From Agrobacterium tumefaciens (GTDB lineage Bacteria > Pseudomonadota > Alphaproteobacteria > Rhizobiales > Rhizobiaceae): a stretch of 64,000 nt of DNA. The notes under the pieces were generated by a model. That model was not told where the DNA came from. It saw only the letters and a list, made by a program, of their open reading frames with translations, and ran no database searches. The stretch lies in NCBI GenBank assembly GCA_017744915.1, contig JAGIAH010000012.1, forward strand, positions 1-64,000, written 5' to 3'. The translations under genes and the position numbers were made by a program. Shown here one piece after another: positions 37,921-47,563 of this stretch; position 1 is the first letter of the stretch, and every line of letters begins with the position of its first letter.

Positions 37921-38809
37921 GGCTCTCGTTGCCACGCTTATCGCCAATCCGTCAAATCCTGTTCTGACACCGGCCCTCGGCGAAGCCGCCGCAAAGGCCG
38001 TCAATGCATCGGGCCTTTATTGGCTGGCCGATGGCATAGCCTGCGATATCTCCCTGCCCTCCGGCACCGCAGCCGAACAGGTACGCAGCGCGATTGCAGC
38101 CACGCTTGCCGGACAACCCATCGATATCGTCATTCAGGAACAGGACCAGCGGCGCAAGAAGCTGCTGATCGCCGACATGGATTCGACCATGATCGGCCAG
38201 GAATGCATCGATGAGCTGGCCGCCGAAGTCGGGCTGAAGGACAAGGTCTCCGCCATCACCGCCCGCGCCATGAATGGTGAGATCGCCTTCGAACCGACTC
38301 TGCGCGAGCGCGTGGCGCTGCTGAAGGGCCTGCCGGTCTCCGTCATTGATGACGTCATCGAAAAGCGCATCACCCTCACACCGGGTGGCAAGGAGCTGAT
38401 CGCCACCATGAAGGCAAAGGGTTATTACACGGCCCTCGTCTCCGGCGGTTTCACCGTCTTCACCGGCCGCGTCGCCGCGATGCTCGGTTTCGACGAGAAC
38501 CGCGCCAATCTGCTCGGCGAAGCCAATGGCGCGCTTGACGGAACCGTTGCCGAACCCATCCTCGGCAAACAGGCCAAGGTGGACGCGCTAAACGACATCG
38601 CCACAAAGCTCGGCATTTCGCCGGAAGAGGCAATGGCAGTGGGCGATGGCGCCAACGATCTCGGCATGCTGCATCTGGCCGGCGCGGGCGTTGCCCTGCA
38701 CGCCAAGCCGGCCGTGGCCGCAGAAGCGCAGATGCGCATCGACCATGGCGACCTGACAGCGCTTCTTTACATTCAGGGCTACCGCAAGACGGATTTTGTC
38801 ACTCCATGA
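37919..38809 (+). CDS. serB: Phosphoserine phosphatase
   Basis: The last step of serine synthesis, hydrolysing O-phosphoserine. A 296-residue HAD-family enzyme: an N-terminal ACT-like extension (about 1-75), the nucleophile motif DMDSTMIGQECIDELA, motif II SGGFTVFTGRVA, and motif IV VGDGANDLGML with GIALHAKP-like GVALHAKPAV. The start ATG interlocks with the miaA start on the opposite strand. The stop overlaps the following acetyltransferase gene by four bases (ATGA). Confidence 0.96.
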   Translation: MALVATLIANPSNPVLTPALGEAAAKAVNASGLYWLADGIACDISLPSGTAAEQVRSAIAATLAGQPIDIVIQEQDQRRKKLLIADMDSTMIGQECIDELAAEVGLKDKVSAITARAMNGEIAFEPTLRERVALLKGLPVSVIDDVIEKRITLTPGGKELIATMKAKGYYTALVSGGFTVFTGRVAAMLGFDENRANLLGEANGALDGTVAEPILGKQAKVDALNDIATKLGISPEEAMAVGDGANDLGMLHLAGAGVALHAKPAVAAEAQMRIDHGDLTALLYIQGYRKTDFVTP

Positions 38810-39369
38810 TCATCCGCGAAACACAGAGACTCATTCTGCGCGAGTGGAAGGAGAGCGACCGCGACCTGTTCCGCGAAATCAATGCGGACGAGAAGGTCAT
38901 GGAATTTTTCCCCTTCCGCCGCAGCCATGCGGAAGCGGATGCGGTACTGGAAACCATCAATGGCATGATCCGCGGCAGCGGTTACGGCTTTTACGCCATG
39001 GAACTGCGCGAGACCGGCGAAGTCATGGGGTTCTGCGGCATATCGCCCGTCTTGAACCTCGATCCGCCCTTCCCGATTGGCACCATGGAAATCGGCTGGC
39101 GGCTTGCCACCCGCTTCTGGGGTCATGGCTATGTCACCGAGGCCGCGCAATCGCTGCTCGTCATGGCTTTCGATGAAAAGGAGACGCCGGAGATCGTCTC
39201 CTTCGCCGTCCACAACAACCACCGTTCGACGGCGGTGATGGAACGCATCGGCCTGAAGCGTGACCCTTCCCGGGATTTCGACCATCCGCGCGTGCCGGAA
39301 GAGACGCACCCGCATCTGCGGCCGCACGTCACCTATGCGCTGACGCTGGAGGAATGGCGGGCGCGATAA
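38806..39369 (+). CDS. GNAT family N-acetyltransferase, RimJ/RimL type
   Basis: A 187-residue acetyltransferase: IIRETQRLILREWKESDRDLF at the N terminus, the acetyl-CoA region GWRLATRFWGHGYVTEAAQSLL, and the FAVHNNHRSTAVMERIGLKR segment. Members acetylate protein N termini, antibiotics or small amines; the target here is unknown. Translationally coupled to serB through an ATGA overlap. Confidence 0.92.
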   Translation: MIIRETQRLILREWKESDRDLFREINADEKVMEFFPFRRSHAEADAVLETINGMIRGSGYGFYAMELRETGEVMGFCGISPVLNLDPPFPIGTMEIGWRLATRFWGHGYVTEAAQSLLVMAFDEKETPEIVSFAVHNNHRSTAVMERIGLKRDPSRDFDHPRVPEETHPHLRPHVTYALTLEEWRAR

Positions 39370-39394
39370 GACGCCTGCCCGCCGGTTCCGAAGG

Positions 39395-40144
39395 TCATTT
39401 CACCGCGGCATTGCCACCATCGGCAAACAATGCGGCACCGGCCACGAAGCTCGCCATCGGGCTGGCGAGAAAAAGCGCTGCCTGCGCAATTTCCGCTGGC
39501 TCAGCGATACGTTTCATCGCATGCAGACCGGCGGCCCATTCCTTCTGGGCCGCATCTCCGGCCATGGGAGTATCGACCCCGCCAGGCAGAAGCGCATTTG
39601 CGCGAATACCGCTGACGGCATAATCGGCGGTAATGCCTTTCACCAGCCCCATCAGCGCCGCTTTCGCCGTTCCATAAGCCGCCATGCCCGGTATGCCGAC
39701 GCTGGTGCCAACGAAGCTTGACGTAAAGACAATGGAACCGCCACCCCGCGTCAGCATCGGCGGGATCTGGCAACGTGCGCCAAGAAAAGCGGAGGTGAGA
39801 TTGGCGGTGAGCACATGCTCCCATTCCTCGGGCGAAATCTCCGCCAGCGGCTTCATGGCCCCCACCGCACCGGCATTGTTAACGGCGATATCAAGGCCAC
39901 CGAAAACGCTCACGGCCGCATCCGCCAACCGGGAATGGGTTTCCGCCACAATGGCATCGCCCACAACCGTGTGGACACGGCCACCCGCCTCGCGAATATC
40001 TGCCGCAACCTCCTGCAGCGCCTTTTCGCCACGCGCATTGATGACGACTGCCGCGCCTTGAGCGGCAAACAGCATCGCCGTCGCCCGGCCGATGCCGGAT
40101 GACGCGCCGGTGATGATGGCAACCTTGTTTTCGAGTAATTTCAT
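39395..40144 (-). CDS. Short-chain dehydrogenase/reductase
   Basis: A 249-residue classical SDR. The cofactor motif is TGASSGIGRATAML, followed by NNAGAVG, the catalytic Ser in VFTSSFVG and the YxxxK motif in YGTAKAALMGL. The C-terminal segment PMASFVAGAALFADGGNAAVK is usual. The ATG follows GGAGGCCAAGG. Substrate unknown. Convergent with the acetyltransferase gene. Confidence 0.94.
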   Translation of the reverse strand: MKLLENKVAIITGASSGIGRATAMLFAAQGAAVVINARGEKALQEVAADIREAGGRVHTVVGDAIVAETHSRLADAAVSVFGGLDIAVNNAGAVGAMKPLAEISPEEWEHVLTANLTSAFLGARCQIPPMLTRGGGSIVFTSSFVGTSVGIPGMAAYGTAKAALMGLVKGITADYAVSGIRANALLPGGVDTPMAGDAAQKEWAAGLHAMKRIAEPAEIAQAALFLASPMASFVAGAALFADGGNAAVK

Positions 40145-40232
40145 ATCCTTGGCCTCCTTTGCTGGAGACCAAGGGATAAAGAGCTAACGGGGCCGCGACC
40201 ACCCGATTCCTGACGGATCGGGCGAAAAGCAT

Positions 40233-41777
40233 TTATTCCAGCGGCAGCGCCACCACGCGCAGATTGCCCTGGGCATCCGCCACCATCATATGCGCATTCT
40301 TGCGGCCTTCGGATTTCAGGCCGTTCACACGCACCAGCACGTCGCCGGGAACTTCCATGAAATCCTGCCCGACCTCAACGATGACGTCGCCGGCCTTCAT
40401 GCCCTTCTGTTCGGCGGGAGAACCGGTATCGACGCTTGCGACCAGCACGCCTTCCACGCTTTCGGCAATGCCTTTTTCCGCGCGCAGCTCATTGCTCAGC
40501 ACCACGAGGTTCATGCCGAGCACGCTCTGCGGCGCTTCGCGCACTTCCGGCGTCTGGTCCTGCGCCTGATCGTCGCCACCGTCATTGTCTTCAGGGGCGA
40601 CCACGCCACCATCGCCGTCTTCGCTTTGCTGATCCTCGGTCGAGGCCTTTTCGTCGGTCGTATCCTGCAATTGGCCGAGCTTGACCTTCACGGTCTCTTC
40701 CTTGCCATCGCGATAGACGACCACATCGACTTCCTTGCCGACCGGGCTTTCCGCCACGATGCGCAAGAGGTCGCGCATTTCGTGAATATCCTTGCCGTCG
40801 AATTTCAACACGACATCGCCGGCCTGGATCGGGCCGTTCTCCACCGGGCCGCCCTTGGCCACGCCGGAGATCAGCGCACCCTTGGCGCTGTCCATGCCGA
40901 GGCTCGCGGCCACGTCATCGGTGACGGGCTGGACACGAACGCCGAGCCAGCCGCGACGGGTCTCACCGAATTCGATAAGCTGCTGCACGATATTCTGGGC
41001 AAGCTCCGTCGGCACGGCAAAACCGATACCGATCGAACCACCGCTCGGCGAAATGATCGCCGTATTGATGCCGATCACCTCGCCCTTCATGTTGAAGAGC
41101 GGGCCGCCGGAGTTGCCCTTGTTGATCGCCGCATCCGTCTGGATGAAATTGTCATAGGGGCCGGCATTGATATTGCGTCCGCGCGCGGAAATGACACCCA
41201 CGGTCAGCGAGCCGCCGAGCCCGAAGGGGTTACCGATCGCCATCACCCAGTCGCCGATGCGCATGCTGCGCGAATCGCCAAACTTGACGGCCTTCAGCGG
41301 CGTTTTCGGCTCCACCTTCAGGACGGAAAGATCGGTCTTGGTATCGGTGCCAACCAGCGTCGCCTTGAGCTTCGAGCCATTCGGGAAAATCACCTCGATG
41401 GCATCGGCACCCTCGATGACGTGGTTGTTGGTCACGACATAACCGGCCGGATCGATCACGAAACCTGACCCGAGCGAATTGACCTTCTCGCCACCTTCCG
41501 GCTTCTGGCTGTCGAAATAATCCTTGAAAAATTCCTGGAAGGGCGAGCCTTCCGGCAGCTTCGGCGGAACCGGGCCCTTGCCCTCGGTCTTGACGTTCTG
41601 CGAAGTGGAAATATTCACCACCGCATCAAGAAGCGGCTCGGCAAGATCGGCCACCGATTCCGGCCCATGGCTCTGCGCTCTTGCCGCAACCGGCGCCGAA
41701 AGGCTGCCCGCCACAAGCGCAATGCCCGCAACTGCGGCAATGCTGCTGCGAAAAGGCGAAAGAAGGGTCACGGCCAT
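40233..41777 (-). CDS. degP: Do/HtrA family periplasmic serine protease (DegP-like)
   Basis: A 514-residue protease-chaperone with a signal peptide (about 1-33). The catalytic triad is visible: His in TNNHVIEGAD, Asp in TDLSVLKVEP and Ser in GNSGGPLFN. Two PDZ domains follow, with GWLGVRVQPV at the first and the end of the second at DVLVRVNGLKSEGRKNAHM. Between the PDZ domains is an acidic linker (DEKASTEDQQSEDGDGGVV). It degrades misfolded envelope proteins. Downstream of hflKC but behind a terminator, so it is probably a separate unit. Symbol by similarity; degQ or mucD are alternatives. Confidence 0.93.
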   Translation of the reverse strand: MAVTLLSPFRSSIAAVAGIALVAGSLSAPVAARAQSHGPESVADLAEPLLDAVVNISTSQNVKTEGKGPVPPKLPEGSPFQEFFKDYFDSQKPEGGEKVNSLGSGFVIDPAGYVVTNNHVIEGADAIEVIFPNGSKLKATLVGTDTKTDLSVLKVEPKTPLKAVKFGDSRSMRIGDWVMAIGNPFGLGGSLTVGVISARGRNINAGPYDNFIQTDAAINKGNSGGPLFNMKGEVIGINTAIISPSGGSIGIGFAVPTELAQNIVQQLIEFGETRRGWLGVRVQPVTDDVAASLGMDSAKGALISGVAKGGPVENGPIQAGDVVLKFDGKDIHEMRDLLRIVAESPVGKEVDVVVYRDGKEETVKVKLGQLQDTTDEKASTEDQQSEDGDGGVVAPEDNDGGDDQAQDQTPEVREAPQSVLGMNLVVLSNELRAEKGIAESVEGVLVASVDTGSPAEQKGMKAGDVIVEVGQDFMEVPGDVLVRVNGLKSEGRKNAHMMVADAQGNLRVVALPLE

Positions 41778-41918
41778 AAGCGTCCTCGCGTTTCAAATCG
41801 TCATGCCCTGCATATATCGTCAAAGCATAAGGCGGAATGATGAAGTGTAAAAATACCTTTTCGTGAACAGGCGGGCGGGCGCTCATCCATTGCTGAAGCT
41901 TTGGCACGAAAACGGAGT

Positions 41919-41947
41919 AAAAAGAAAGGGCCGGTAAAAACCGGCCC
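41919..41947 (-). terminator. Rho-independent terminator after hflC
   Basis: On the minus strand, stem GGGCCGGT / ACCGGCCC with loop TTTT is followed by TTTCTTTTT. It separates hflC from degP. Confidence 0.92.
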
Positions 41948-41970
41948 CTTCAAAATCATTCGATCCGTTA

Positions 41971-42885
41971 TCAGTTCGCCGGCGCCGGCTTAGGCGCAGC
42001 CGGAGCCGCACCGTCGATATTGTTGAAATAACGGAAGAAGGTCGAATCCGGGGACAGGACCAGCGTCGTGCCGTTGCCGTTCAGCGCATTGGCATAAGCA
42101 GACATGGAGCGATAGAACTCGAAGAAGTTCGGATCGCGCTGGAAAGCCTCACCGAACACCTTGTTGCGCTCGGCATCGCCTTCACCGCGCAGAACTTCGG
42201 ACTGACGGCGGGCGTCGGATTCCAGTTCCACGACCTGACGGTCGGCGATGGCGCGGCGGCGCTGTGCCTCTTCGTTACCACGGGCGCGGATCAGTTCGGC
42301 CTCGGCCAGACGTTCCGACTTCATGCGTTCGAAGGTCTGCTGCGAGACTTCCTGCGTGAGGTCGGTGCGGCGGATGCGGACATCGACGATGCTGATGCCG
42401 AGCGATTCCGCATCGGGACGCAGATCGTCACGCACTTCCTGCATCATCGATGCACGCGCATCCGAAAGTGCCGATTCGAAGCCGCGCAGACCGTAGACCC
42501 GGCGCAGCGATGCGTCGAGACGGGTGCGCAGGCGCGATTCCGCCGACATCTGGTCACCCGAGACCGTCTGCCGGAAGCGGCGTGCATCCGTGATGCGATA
42601 GACCACGAAGGCATCGACCTCATAGAACTTGCCGCCGGACACCTGAACACGAATATTGTCGTGATCGAAGCGCAGCGCCCGGTTCTCGATATATTGGACC
42701 CGGTCGGCATCCATGAATGCGAAGGGCAGCTTGAAATAGAGGCCCGGCGCGGTTTTCACATCCTGGATTTCACCGAAGCGGACAACGATGGCCTGCTGGC
42801 GCTCGTTGACGACGAAAATCGAGGAATAGGCGAAGAAAAACACGAGGGCGAGACCGATGAGAACGGCCGTAAGACGGTTGTTCAT
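41971..42885 (-). CDS. hflC: HflC, SPFH/prohibitin family regulator of FtsH
   Basis: A 304-residue inner-membrane protein. An N-terminal transmembrane helix (LTAVLIGLALVFFFAYSSIFVV) is followed by the SPFH domain and a long coiled coil rich in Glu and Arg (LAEAELIRARGNEEAQRRRAIADRQ). With HflK it forms a large cage around the FtsH protease and tempers degradation of membrane proteins. The ATG follows AGGGAGG inside the hflK end; the two genes are one base apart. Confidence 0.96.
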   Translation of the reverse strand: MNNRLTAVLIGLALVFFFAYSSIFVVNERQQAIVVRFGEIQDVKTAPGLYFKLPFAFMDADRVQYIENRALRFDHDNIRVQVSGGKFYEVDAFVVYRITDARRFRQTVSGDQMSAESRLRTRLDASLRRVYGLRGFESALSDARASMMQEVRDDLRPDAESLGISIVDVRIRRTDLTQEVSQQTFERMKSERLAEAELIRARGNEEAQRRRAIADRQVVELESDARRQSEVLRGEGDAERNKVFGEAFQRDPNFFEFYRSMSAYANALNGNGTTLVLSPDSTFFRYFNNIDGAAPAAPKPAPAN

Positions 42886-42886
42886 A

Positions 42887-44008
42887 TCAGTTGCCTCCCT
42901 GCTGTGCTGCGCCCGGATTGTTGCGCATGATCTCGTTCAGAGGCAGATAAGGCACCACGCCCTGTTTCTCATCGATGATGATCTTGTTGGAACCCTTCAG
43001 AACCTGCTCCATCGTTTCCAGGAACATGCGCTGACGGGTCACATCCGGCGCCGTGCGATACTGGTCATAGATGGAAATGAAGCGCTGCGCCTCACCCTGT
43101 GCCTCGTTGACGACGCGCGACTTGTAGGCGTTCGCTTCTTCGAGGATCTGCGCGGCCTGACCGCGTGCGGCACCGAGCTTCTGGTTGGCGTATTGGTTGG
43201 CTTCCTGAACGAATCGGTCTTCGTCCTGTTCAGCACGCTGCACTTCGTCGAAGGCGTCGGCCACTTCGCGCGGCGGTGCCGCATCTTCGATGGCCACGGC
43301 ATTGATGGAAATGCCGGCGCCATAACCGTCCATGGTGGACTGAATGATGGCGCGCACATCCGCCGCAATCGCCTGACGGTTATCGCGGAAGATATCCTGC
43401 GCCGGACGACGGCCGACGACTTCGCGCATGGCGCTTTCGGAAACCTGCTGCAGGGTTTCTGCCGGGCTGTCGACGTTGAAGAGATAGGATTTCGGATCGG
43501 AAACCGTATAGAGCACCGAGAACTGCACATTGACGATGTTCTGGTCGCCCGTCAGCATCACGCCGCTCGAAGAAGAGGACGAAGCGCGCGAGCCGATATT
43601 CTGCTGCTGCTCGGTGACCTTGACGATTTCAACCGTCTCGATCGGCCACAGATGGAAATGCAGGCCGGGCATCGAGATTTCGTCCTTCGGACGGCCGAAA
43701 CGCAGCTCGACGCCGCGCTCGTCCGGCTGGACGGTATAGATGGACTGGATGCCGAGGAAAACCAGTACGACGAGAACCACGATGGCAACCGCGCCGCCAT
43801 TGAAGCCGCCGGGCAGCACATTCTTGAAACGGTCCTGGCTGCGCCGGATGATCTCTTCCAGATCGGGCGGGCCGCCATTGCCGCCGCCACCGCCGCGAGG
43901 CCGGTTAGGCCCCTGCCCCCACGGGCCGCCACCGCCGCCCTGATTGTTTCCGCCACCGCCGCCGCCCCAAGGGCCGCCGCCGCCATTCTGATTGCTCCAG
44001 GGCATCAA
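42887..44008 (-). CDS. hflK: HflK, SPFH/prohibitin family regulator of FtsH
   Basis: A 373-residue partner of HflC. The N-terminal 50 residues are rich in Gly, Pro and Asn (GGGGGNNQGGGGGPWG type) and cytoplasmic. A transmembrane helix (AVAIVVLVVLVFLGIQSIYTV) and the SPFH domain follow, ending with a Gln-rich tail. AAAGAGG lies before the ATG. It lies 140 bases after folA in the same direction and may share its transcript. Confidence 0.96.
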   Translation of the reverse strand: MMPWSNQNGGGGPWGGGGGGNNQGGGGGPWGQGPNRPRGGGGGNGGPPDLEEIIRRSQDRFKNVLPGGFNGGAVAIVVLVVLVFLGIQSIYTVQPDERGVELRFGRPKDEISMPGLHFHLWPIETVEIVKVTEQQQNIGSRASSSSSSGVMLTGDQNIVNVQFSVLYTVSDPKSYLFNVDSPAETLQQVSESAMREVVGRRPAQDIFRDNRQAIAADVRAIIQSTMDGYGAGISINAVAIEDAAPPREVADAFDEVQRAEQDEDRFVQEANQYANQKLGAARGQAAQILEEANAYKSRVVNEAQGEAQRFISIYDQYRTAPDVTRQRMFLETMEQVLKGSNKIIIDEKQGVVPYLPLNEIMRNNPGAAQQGGN

Positions 44009-44148
44009 TACCTCTTTATAAAAGCCTCTCCCGGTCCCGTTCGAAAGCGATTGCTCGCGTGCGGCGGGAATATCGACCCGTTATAGGAAGGAGAAGCGCC
44101 CGTTTCAACGCAGAGGTGGTAACTAAATACCCAATCAGGGTAAATAGT

Positions 44149-44676
44149 TCACTTTGACGCGGCTCTTCTCACATAAGTGGTGAACAGAACCGGATAATTA
44201 TCCTTTTCCCCTGCGGGAGCGGGGATTTCCTCGGTTTTCTCAAAAACGGCAGGATCGATTTCCGGGAAAAAAGTGTCGCCGTCGAGTTTTACGGCCACAT
44301 GGGTGACGGAAAGTTGATCGGCAAAGGGCATGGCCTGACGGTAAATCTCGCCGCCACCGGCGACGAAAACCTCGTCAACGCCCAGTTCCGCAGCCTTCGT
44401 TTTTGCAAGCTTCAGGGCCTCGTCCAGCGACGAGACGACATCCACGCCTTCGGGCCGATAGTCGGGATTGCGGCTGACGATGATATGCGGGCGGCCCGGA
44501 AGGGGGCGCTCGCCGACGGAGAGAAACGTCTTGCGGCCCATGATGAGCGGCTTGCCCATCGTCACCGCCTTGAAGCGCTTCAGATCGGTGGAGAGCTTCC
44601 ACGGCATGTCGAGATCGCGGCCGATGACGCCGTTTTCAGAGACCGCAACGATGAGGGTGACGCGTGGCTCGCTCAT
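44149..44676 (-). CDS. folA: Dihydrofolate reductase
   Basis: It reduces dihydrofolate to tetrahydrofolate with NADPH. A 175-residue enzyme: [31 protein letters not shown] carries the substrate-binding region with the catalytic Asp, [13 protein letters not shown] follows, and [14 protein letters not shown] binds the nucleotide. It overlaps the thyA stop by four bases. Thymidylate synthase produces the dihydrofolate this enzyme recycles. Confidence 0.97.
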   Translation of the reverse strand: MSEPRVTLIVAVSENGVIGRDLDMPWKLSTDLKRFKAVTMGKPLIMGRKTFLSVGERPLPGRPHIIVSRNPDYRPEGVDVVSSLDEALKLAKTKAAELGVDEVFVAGGGEIYRQAMPFADQLSVTHVAVKLDGDTFFPEIDPAVFEKTEEIPAPAGEKDNYPVLFTTYVRRAASK

Positions 44677-45467
44677 ACCGCGATCGGCGCCTTGATGGAT
44701 GAATCGGCTTCGTAGTTTTCCAGCGTAAAGTCCTCGAACTTAAAGGCAAAAAGGTCCTTCACATCCGGGTTGAGGCGCATGGTCGGCAGGGCCTTTGGCG
44801 TGCGCGTCATCTGCAGCCGCGCCTGTTCGAAATGGTTGGCATAGATATGCGCATCGCCCAGCGTATGAACGAAATCGCCGGGCTTCAGGCCCACCACCTG
44901 CGCCACCATCAGCGTCAGCAGCGCGTAGGAGGCGATGTTGAAGGGCACGCCGAGGAAAATATCGGCCGAGCGCTGGTAAAGCTGGCAGGAGAGCTTGCCG
45001 TCCGAAACATAGAACTGGAACAGGCAATGGCACGGCGGCAGCGCCATCTCATCCACCAGCGCCGGGTTCCAGGCCGAAACGATGTGGCGGCGGGAATTGG
45101 GATTGGTTTTAAGCGCCTCGATCAGAAGCGCGATCTGGTCGATATGGCGGCCGTCCGGTGCCGGCCAGGAGCGCCATTGCGCACCATAGACCGGGCCGAG
45201 ATTACCGTTCTCATCGGCCCATTCATCCCAGATGGAAACGCCATTTTCCTTGAGATAGGCGATATTGGTGTCGCCCTTCAGGAACCACAGCAGCTCATGG
45301 ATGATGGAGCGCAGATGCAGCTTCTTGGTGGTGAGAACCGGAAAGCCTTCGGAAAGGTCGAAACGCATCTGGTAACCGAAGACCGAGCGCGTGCCGGTGC
45401 CGGTGCGGTCTCCGCGGTCGGAGCCGGTTTCCATCACATGCCGGAGAAGATCGAGATATTGTTTCAT
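44673..45467 (-). CDS. thyA: Thymidylate synthase
   Basis: It methylates dUMP to dTMP using methylene-tetrahydrofolate. A 264-residue enzyme of standard size: [19 protein letters not shown], the catalytic Cys in [12 protein letters not shown], the phosphate-binding [20 protein letters not shown], and the C-terminal IKAPIAV. First gene of the thyA-folA pair, which overlap by four bases. Confidence 0.98.
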   Translation of the reverse strand: MKQYLDLLRHVMETGSDRGDRTGTGTRSVFGYQMRFDLSEGFPVLTTKKLHLRSIIHELLWFLKGDTNIAYLKENGVSIWDEWADENGNLGPVYGAQWRSWPAPDGRHIDQIALLIEALKTNPNSRRHIVSAWNPALVDEMALPPCHCLFQFYVSDGKLSCQLYQRSADIFLGVPFNIASYALLTLMVAQVVGLKPGDFVHTLGDAHIYANHFEQARLQMTRTPKALPTMRLNPDVKDLFAFKFEDFTLENYEADSSIKAPIAV

Positions 45468-45656
45468 GCGTTCTGCCGCCGATTCTCAAAGCACCGGCCC
45501 GAAAACCGAATCGATTTTCGGAAAGCACGATGAATTTCCTCACGAAACTGGAGCGTTACGCGTCCGCAGGGATACACAACGCTCCAGAAGTTCAGGGAAT
45601 ATAATAGCACAGGGCGGCAGAACCAATCACCTATTGCGGGCTATCCCCGGCTCAAA

Positions 45657-45965
45657 TCAAAGCGACTGGAGCTTACCCAGTTCCTTGGCGACCAGATAAT
45701 AAAAGGTCACGCGCGACTTGGAGCGGTCGGCGGCCATGGCTTTTGCGACGGCGTCGATCGCCTGATCGGCTGCACCATCGGTCACGCCGAGCTTCTTGCC
45801 GCACCAGCTCGCCTTGACACGTGCAAGCTCTTCCGGATCGGAAGCGGACACCAGCGATGAATCCCGGTTGCGCAAGGCAATGCCGAGATGCTTGACGATC
45901 TTGCCAACAACGGCTTCATCGGCTGCTGCATCGTATTTCTTCACATCTGCGAGATAGTCGGTCAT
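45657..45965 (-). CDS. DUF2853 family protein
   Basis: A 102-residue small helical protein matching the DUF2853 type (TDYLADVKKYDAAADEAVVGKIVKHLGIAL, then ELARVKASWCGKKLG). No known function. The ATG at 45965 is chosen because AAGGAG lies five bases upstream; a GTG two codons earlier would be too close. It is alone, opposite in direction to the tmRNA. Confidence 0.85.
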   Translation of the reverse strand: MTDYLADVKKYDAAADEAVVGKIVKHLGIALRNRDSSLVSASDPEELARVKASWCGKKLGVTDGAADQAIDAVAKAMAADRSKSRVTFYYLVAKELGKLQSL

Positions 45966-46119
45966 GTCCACTCCTTCGTGTGTCCCCGGCCCGGTGTTGC
46001 TTCTGGTGACCGGTTGCAGGGAGAATGGGACAGCAATCCCTCGTCGTCAAGAATAGTCTAAATTGCGGGCCGCAATCACGAAACCTTTTCATGGAATTGT
46101 CATCGCCCCCCTTTTCTCA

Positions 46120-46492
46120 GGCGGCCGAAACGCCTATATGAGCCTTGCCGGGGCAACCCGGCTATGGCGATAAACGGTCGGTGTAATAAACCTATTGGAC
46201 CCGGGGGCGGTACCCGGCGCCTCCACCAAAAACCGGCGGCTTCTTCAAAACAGGCCGGCTTTTGATGGGGGCGAAATAGGATCGACAAGGGCGTAAAGAT
46301 CGAACTTTTGCTCGGCATGATACCGCCGTTATCGGGTCACAAGTGTAGTTGCAAACGACAACAACGCTAAGGAATATGCTCTCGCTGCCTAATGGCGGTG
46401 CGGGAATTCCGCTCTAAAGTCCTTACGGTTAGCCCCGTAAGGCGGGGTTCGGAGGTACCTGGCAACAGAAACCTCCACCTTCTCCATTTTGC
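46120..46492 (+). ncRNA. ssrA: tmRNA, circularly permuted two-piece alphaproteobacterial form
   Basis: It rescues stalled ribosomes and tags their products for proteolysis. The gene order is permuted: the acceptor half comes first, with T arm CCGGG / CCCGG and the CCA end at 46228, then a 38-base spacer, then the mature 5' end GGGGGCG at 46267, whose bases pair with CGCCTCC of the acceptor half. The tag frame starts at the GCA codon at 46351 and reads ANDNNAKEYALAA then TAA (46390-46392). The outer ends (46120 and 46492) are approximate. Confidence 0.95.
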
Positions 46493-46708
46493 CTGAATTG
46501 ATTATATGATAGCTGACTTGCGGACGGCGTCGGCTTTTCCGTTGCTGCCGTTCGGGACATTGCGTATACTTGGCCAACGCGCAGGCATCGGCATCGGGAT
46601 TGATCCCGGCTTGAGGATTGCGCGAAGATTCAAAGTGTTACAGCGTCCTTGGCGCGCAAGCCGCGCCGTGCATGAAAAGACGTTCGAATAAGGGAAAGAC
46701 AGGACCGC

Positions 46709-47215
46709 ATGGGGCAGGATCATATCCGTTACGACATTCTCGCACAGGATGCCCTTCGCGGCGTTATTCGCAAGGTTTTGGGTGAAGTGGCCGCAACCGG
46801 CCGCCTGCCCGGCGACCACCACTTCTTCATTACCTTTTTGACCGGCGCACCGGGCGTGCGGATTTCCCAGCACCTCAAGGCGAAATATGCCGAGCAGATG
46901 ACGATTGTTATCCAGCATCAGTTCTGGGATCTGAAGGTGACGGAAATCGGCTTCGAAATCGGCCTATCCTTCTCCGATACGCCGGAAAAGCTGGTTATTC
47001 CCTATAACGCCATTCGCGGTTTCTACGATCCTTCCGTCAATTTCGAACTTGAGTTCGATGTGCCCCTGGCGGACGAAGAAGAGTTGGAAGACGCCGAAAT
47101 CACCGCCTACCCCGTTTCCCAGGAAGCAAAGCCCGCTTCCGAGACGCCCAAATCCGGCGAGGAAAAGAAGGAAGGCTCTGTCGTTTCGCTGGATGCCTTC
47201 CGCAAGAAGCAGTAA
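46709..47215 (+). CDS. sspB: SspB, ClpXP adaptor for ssrA-tagged proteins (alpha type)
   Basis: A 168-residue protein of the stringent starvation B family. The folded domain (about 1-115) has IRYDILAQDALRGVIRKVLGEVA, HHFFITFLTG, LKAKYAEQMTIVIQHQFWDL and the closing PYNAIRGFYDPSVNFELEFD. The C-terminal tail is acidic and ends with SVVSLDAFRKKQ, the motif that docks on ClpX. It binds the ssrA tag and passes the substrate to ClpXP. The tmRNA gene that makes the tag lies about 220 bases upstream on the same strand. Confidence 0.95.
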   Translation: MGQDHIRYDILAQDALRGVIRKVLGEVAATGRLPGDHHFFITFLTGAPGVRISQHLKAKYAEQMTIVIQHQFWDLKVTEIGFEIGLSFSDTPEKLVIPYNAIRGFYDPSVNFELEFDVPLADEEELEDAEITAYPVSQEAKPASETPKSGEEKKEGSVVSLDAFRKKQ

Positions 47216-47254
47216 CGGCCTGCCTGACCGCAAGACCCGAGGAGACATATCCCC

Positions 47255-47458
47255 ATGGCGGCCGATATCGTCAATCTGCGTCAGTTTCGGAAACAGAAAG
47301 CCCGTAGCGAAAAAGAAAAACAGGCGGAACAGAACCGCCTGTCCTTCGGCCGCACCAAGGCGGAAAAAAACCTCACCTCTGCCCTGAATGAAAAAGCCGA
47401 AAAAGCGCTCGATCGGGGACGGCTCGAAAAAGGCGATGACAGGACCGACGGCGACTGA
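47255..47458 (+). CDS. DUF4169 family small protein
   Basis: A 67-residue very charged helical protein (ADIVNLRQFRKQKARSEKEKQAEQNRLSFGRTKAEK) matching the DUF4169 type. Function unknown. GAGGAG lies upstream of the ATG. It starts 39 bases after sspB and may be in the same operon. Confidence 0.82.
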   Translation: MAADIVNLRQFRKQKARSEKEKQAEQNRLSFGRTKAEKNLTSALNEKAEKALDRGRLEKGDDRTDGD

Positions 47459-47563
47459 CGATCCGCCCCGCCGGGTGAGGCTGCCGATGCACCCTGAAGA
47501 GAATCGCAAAACAGGGGTTTGCCGGCGAAATATGCGTGAGATTTCCAGCCGGAGACCAGTCTG

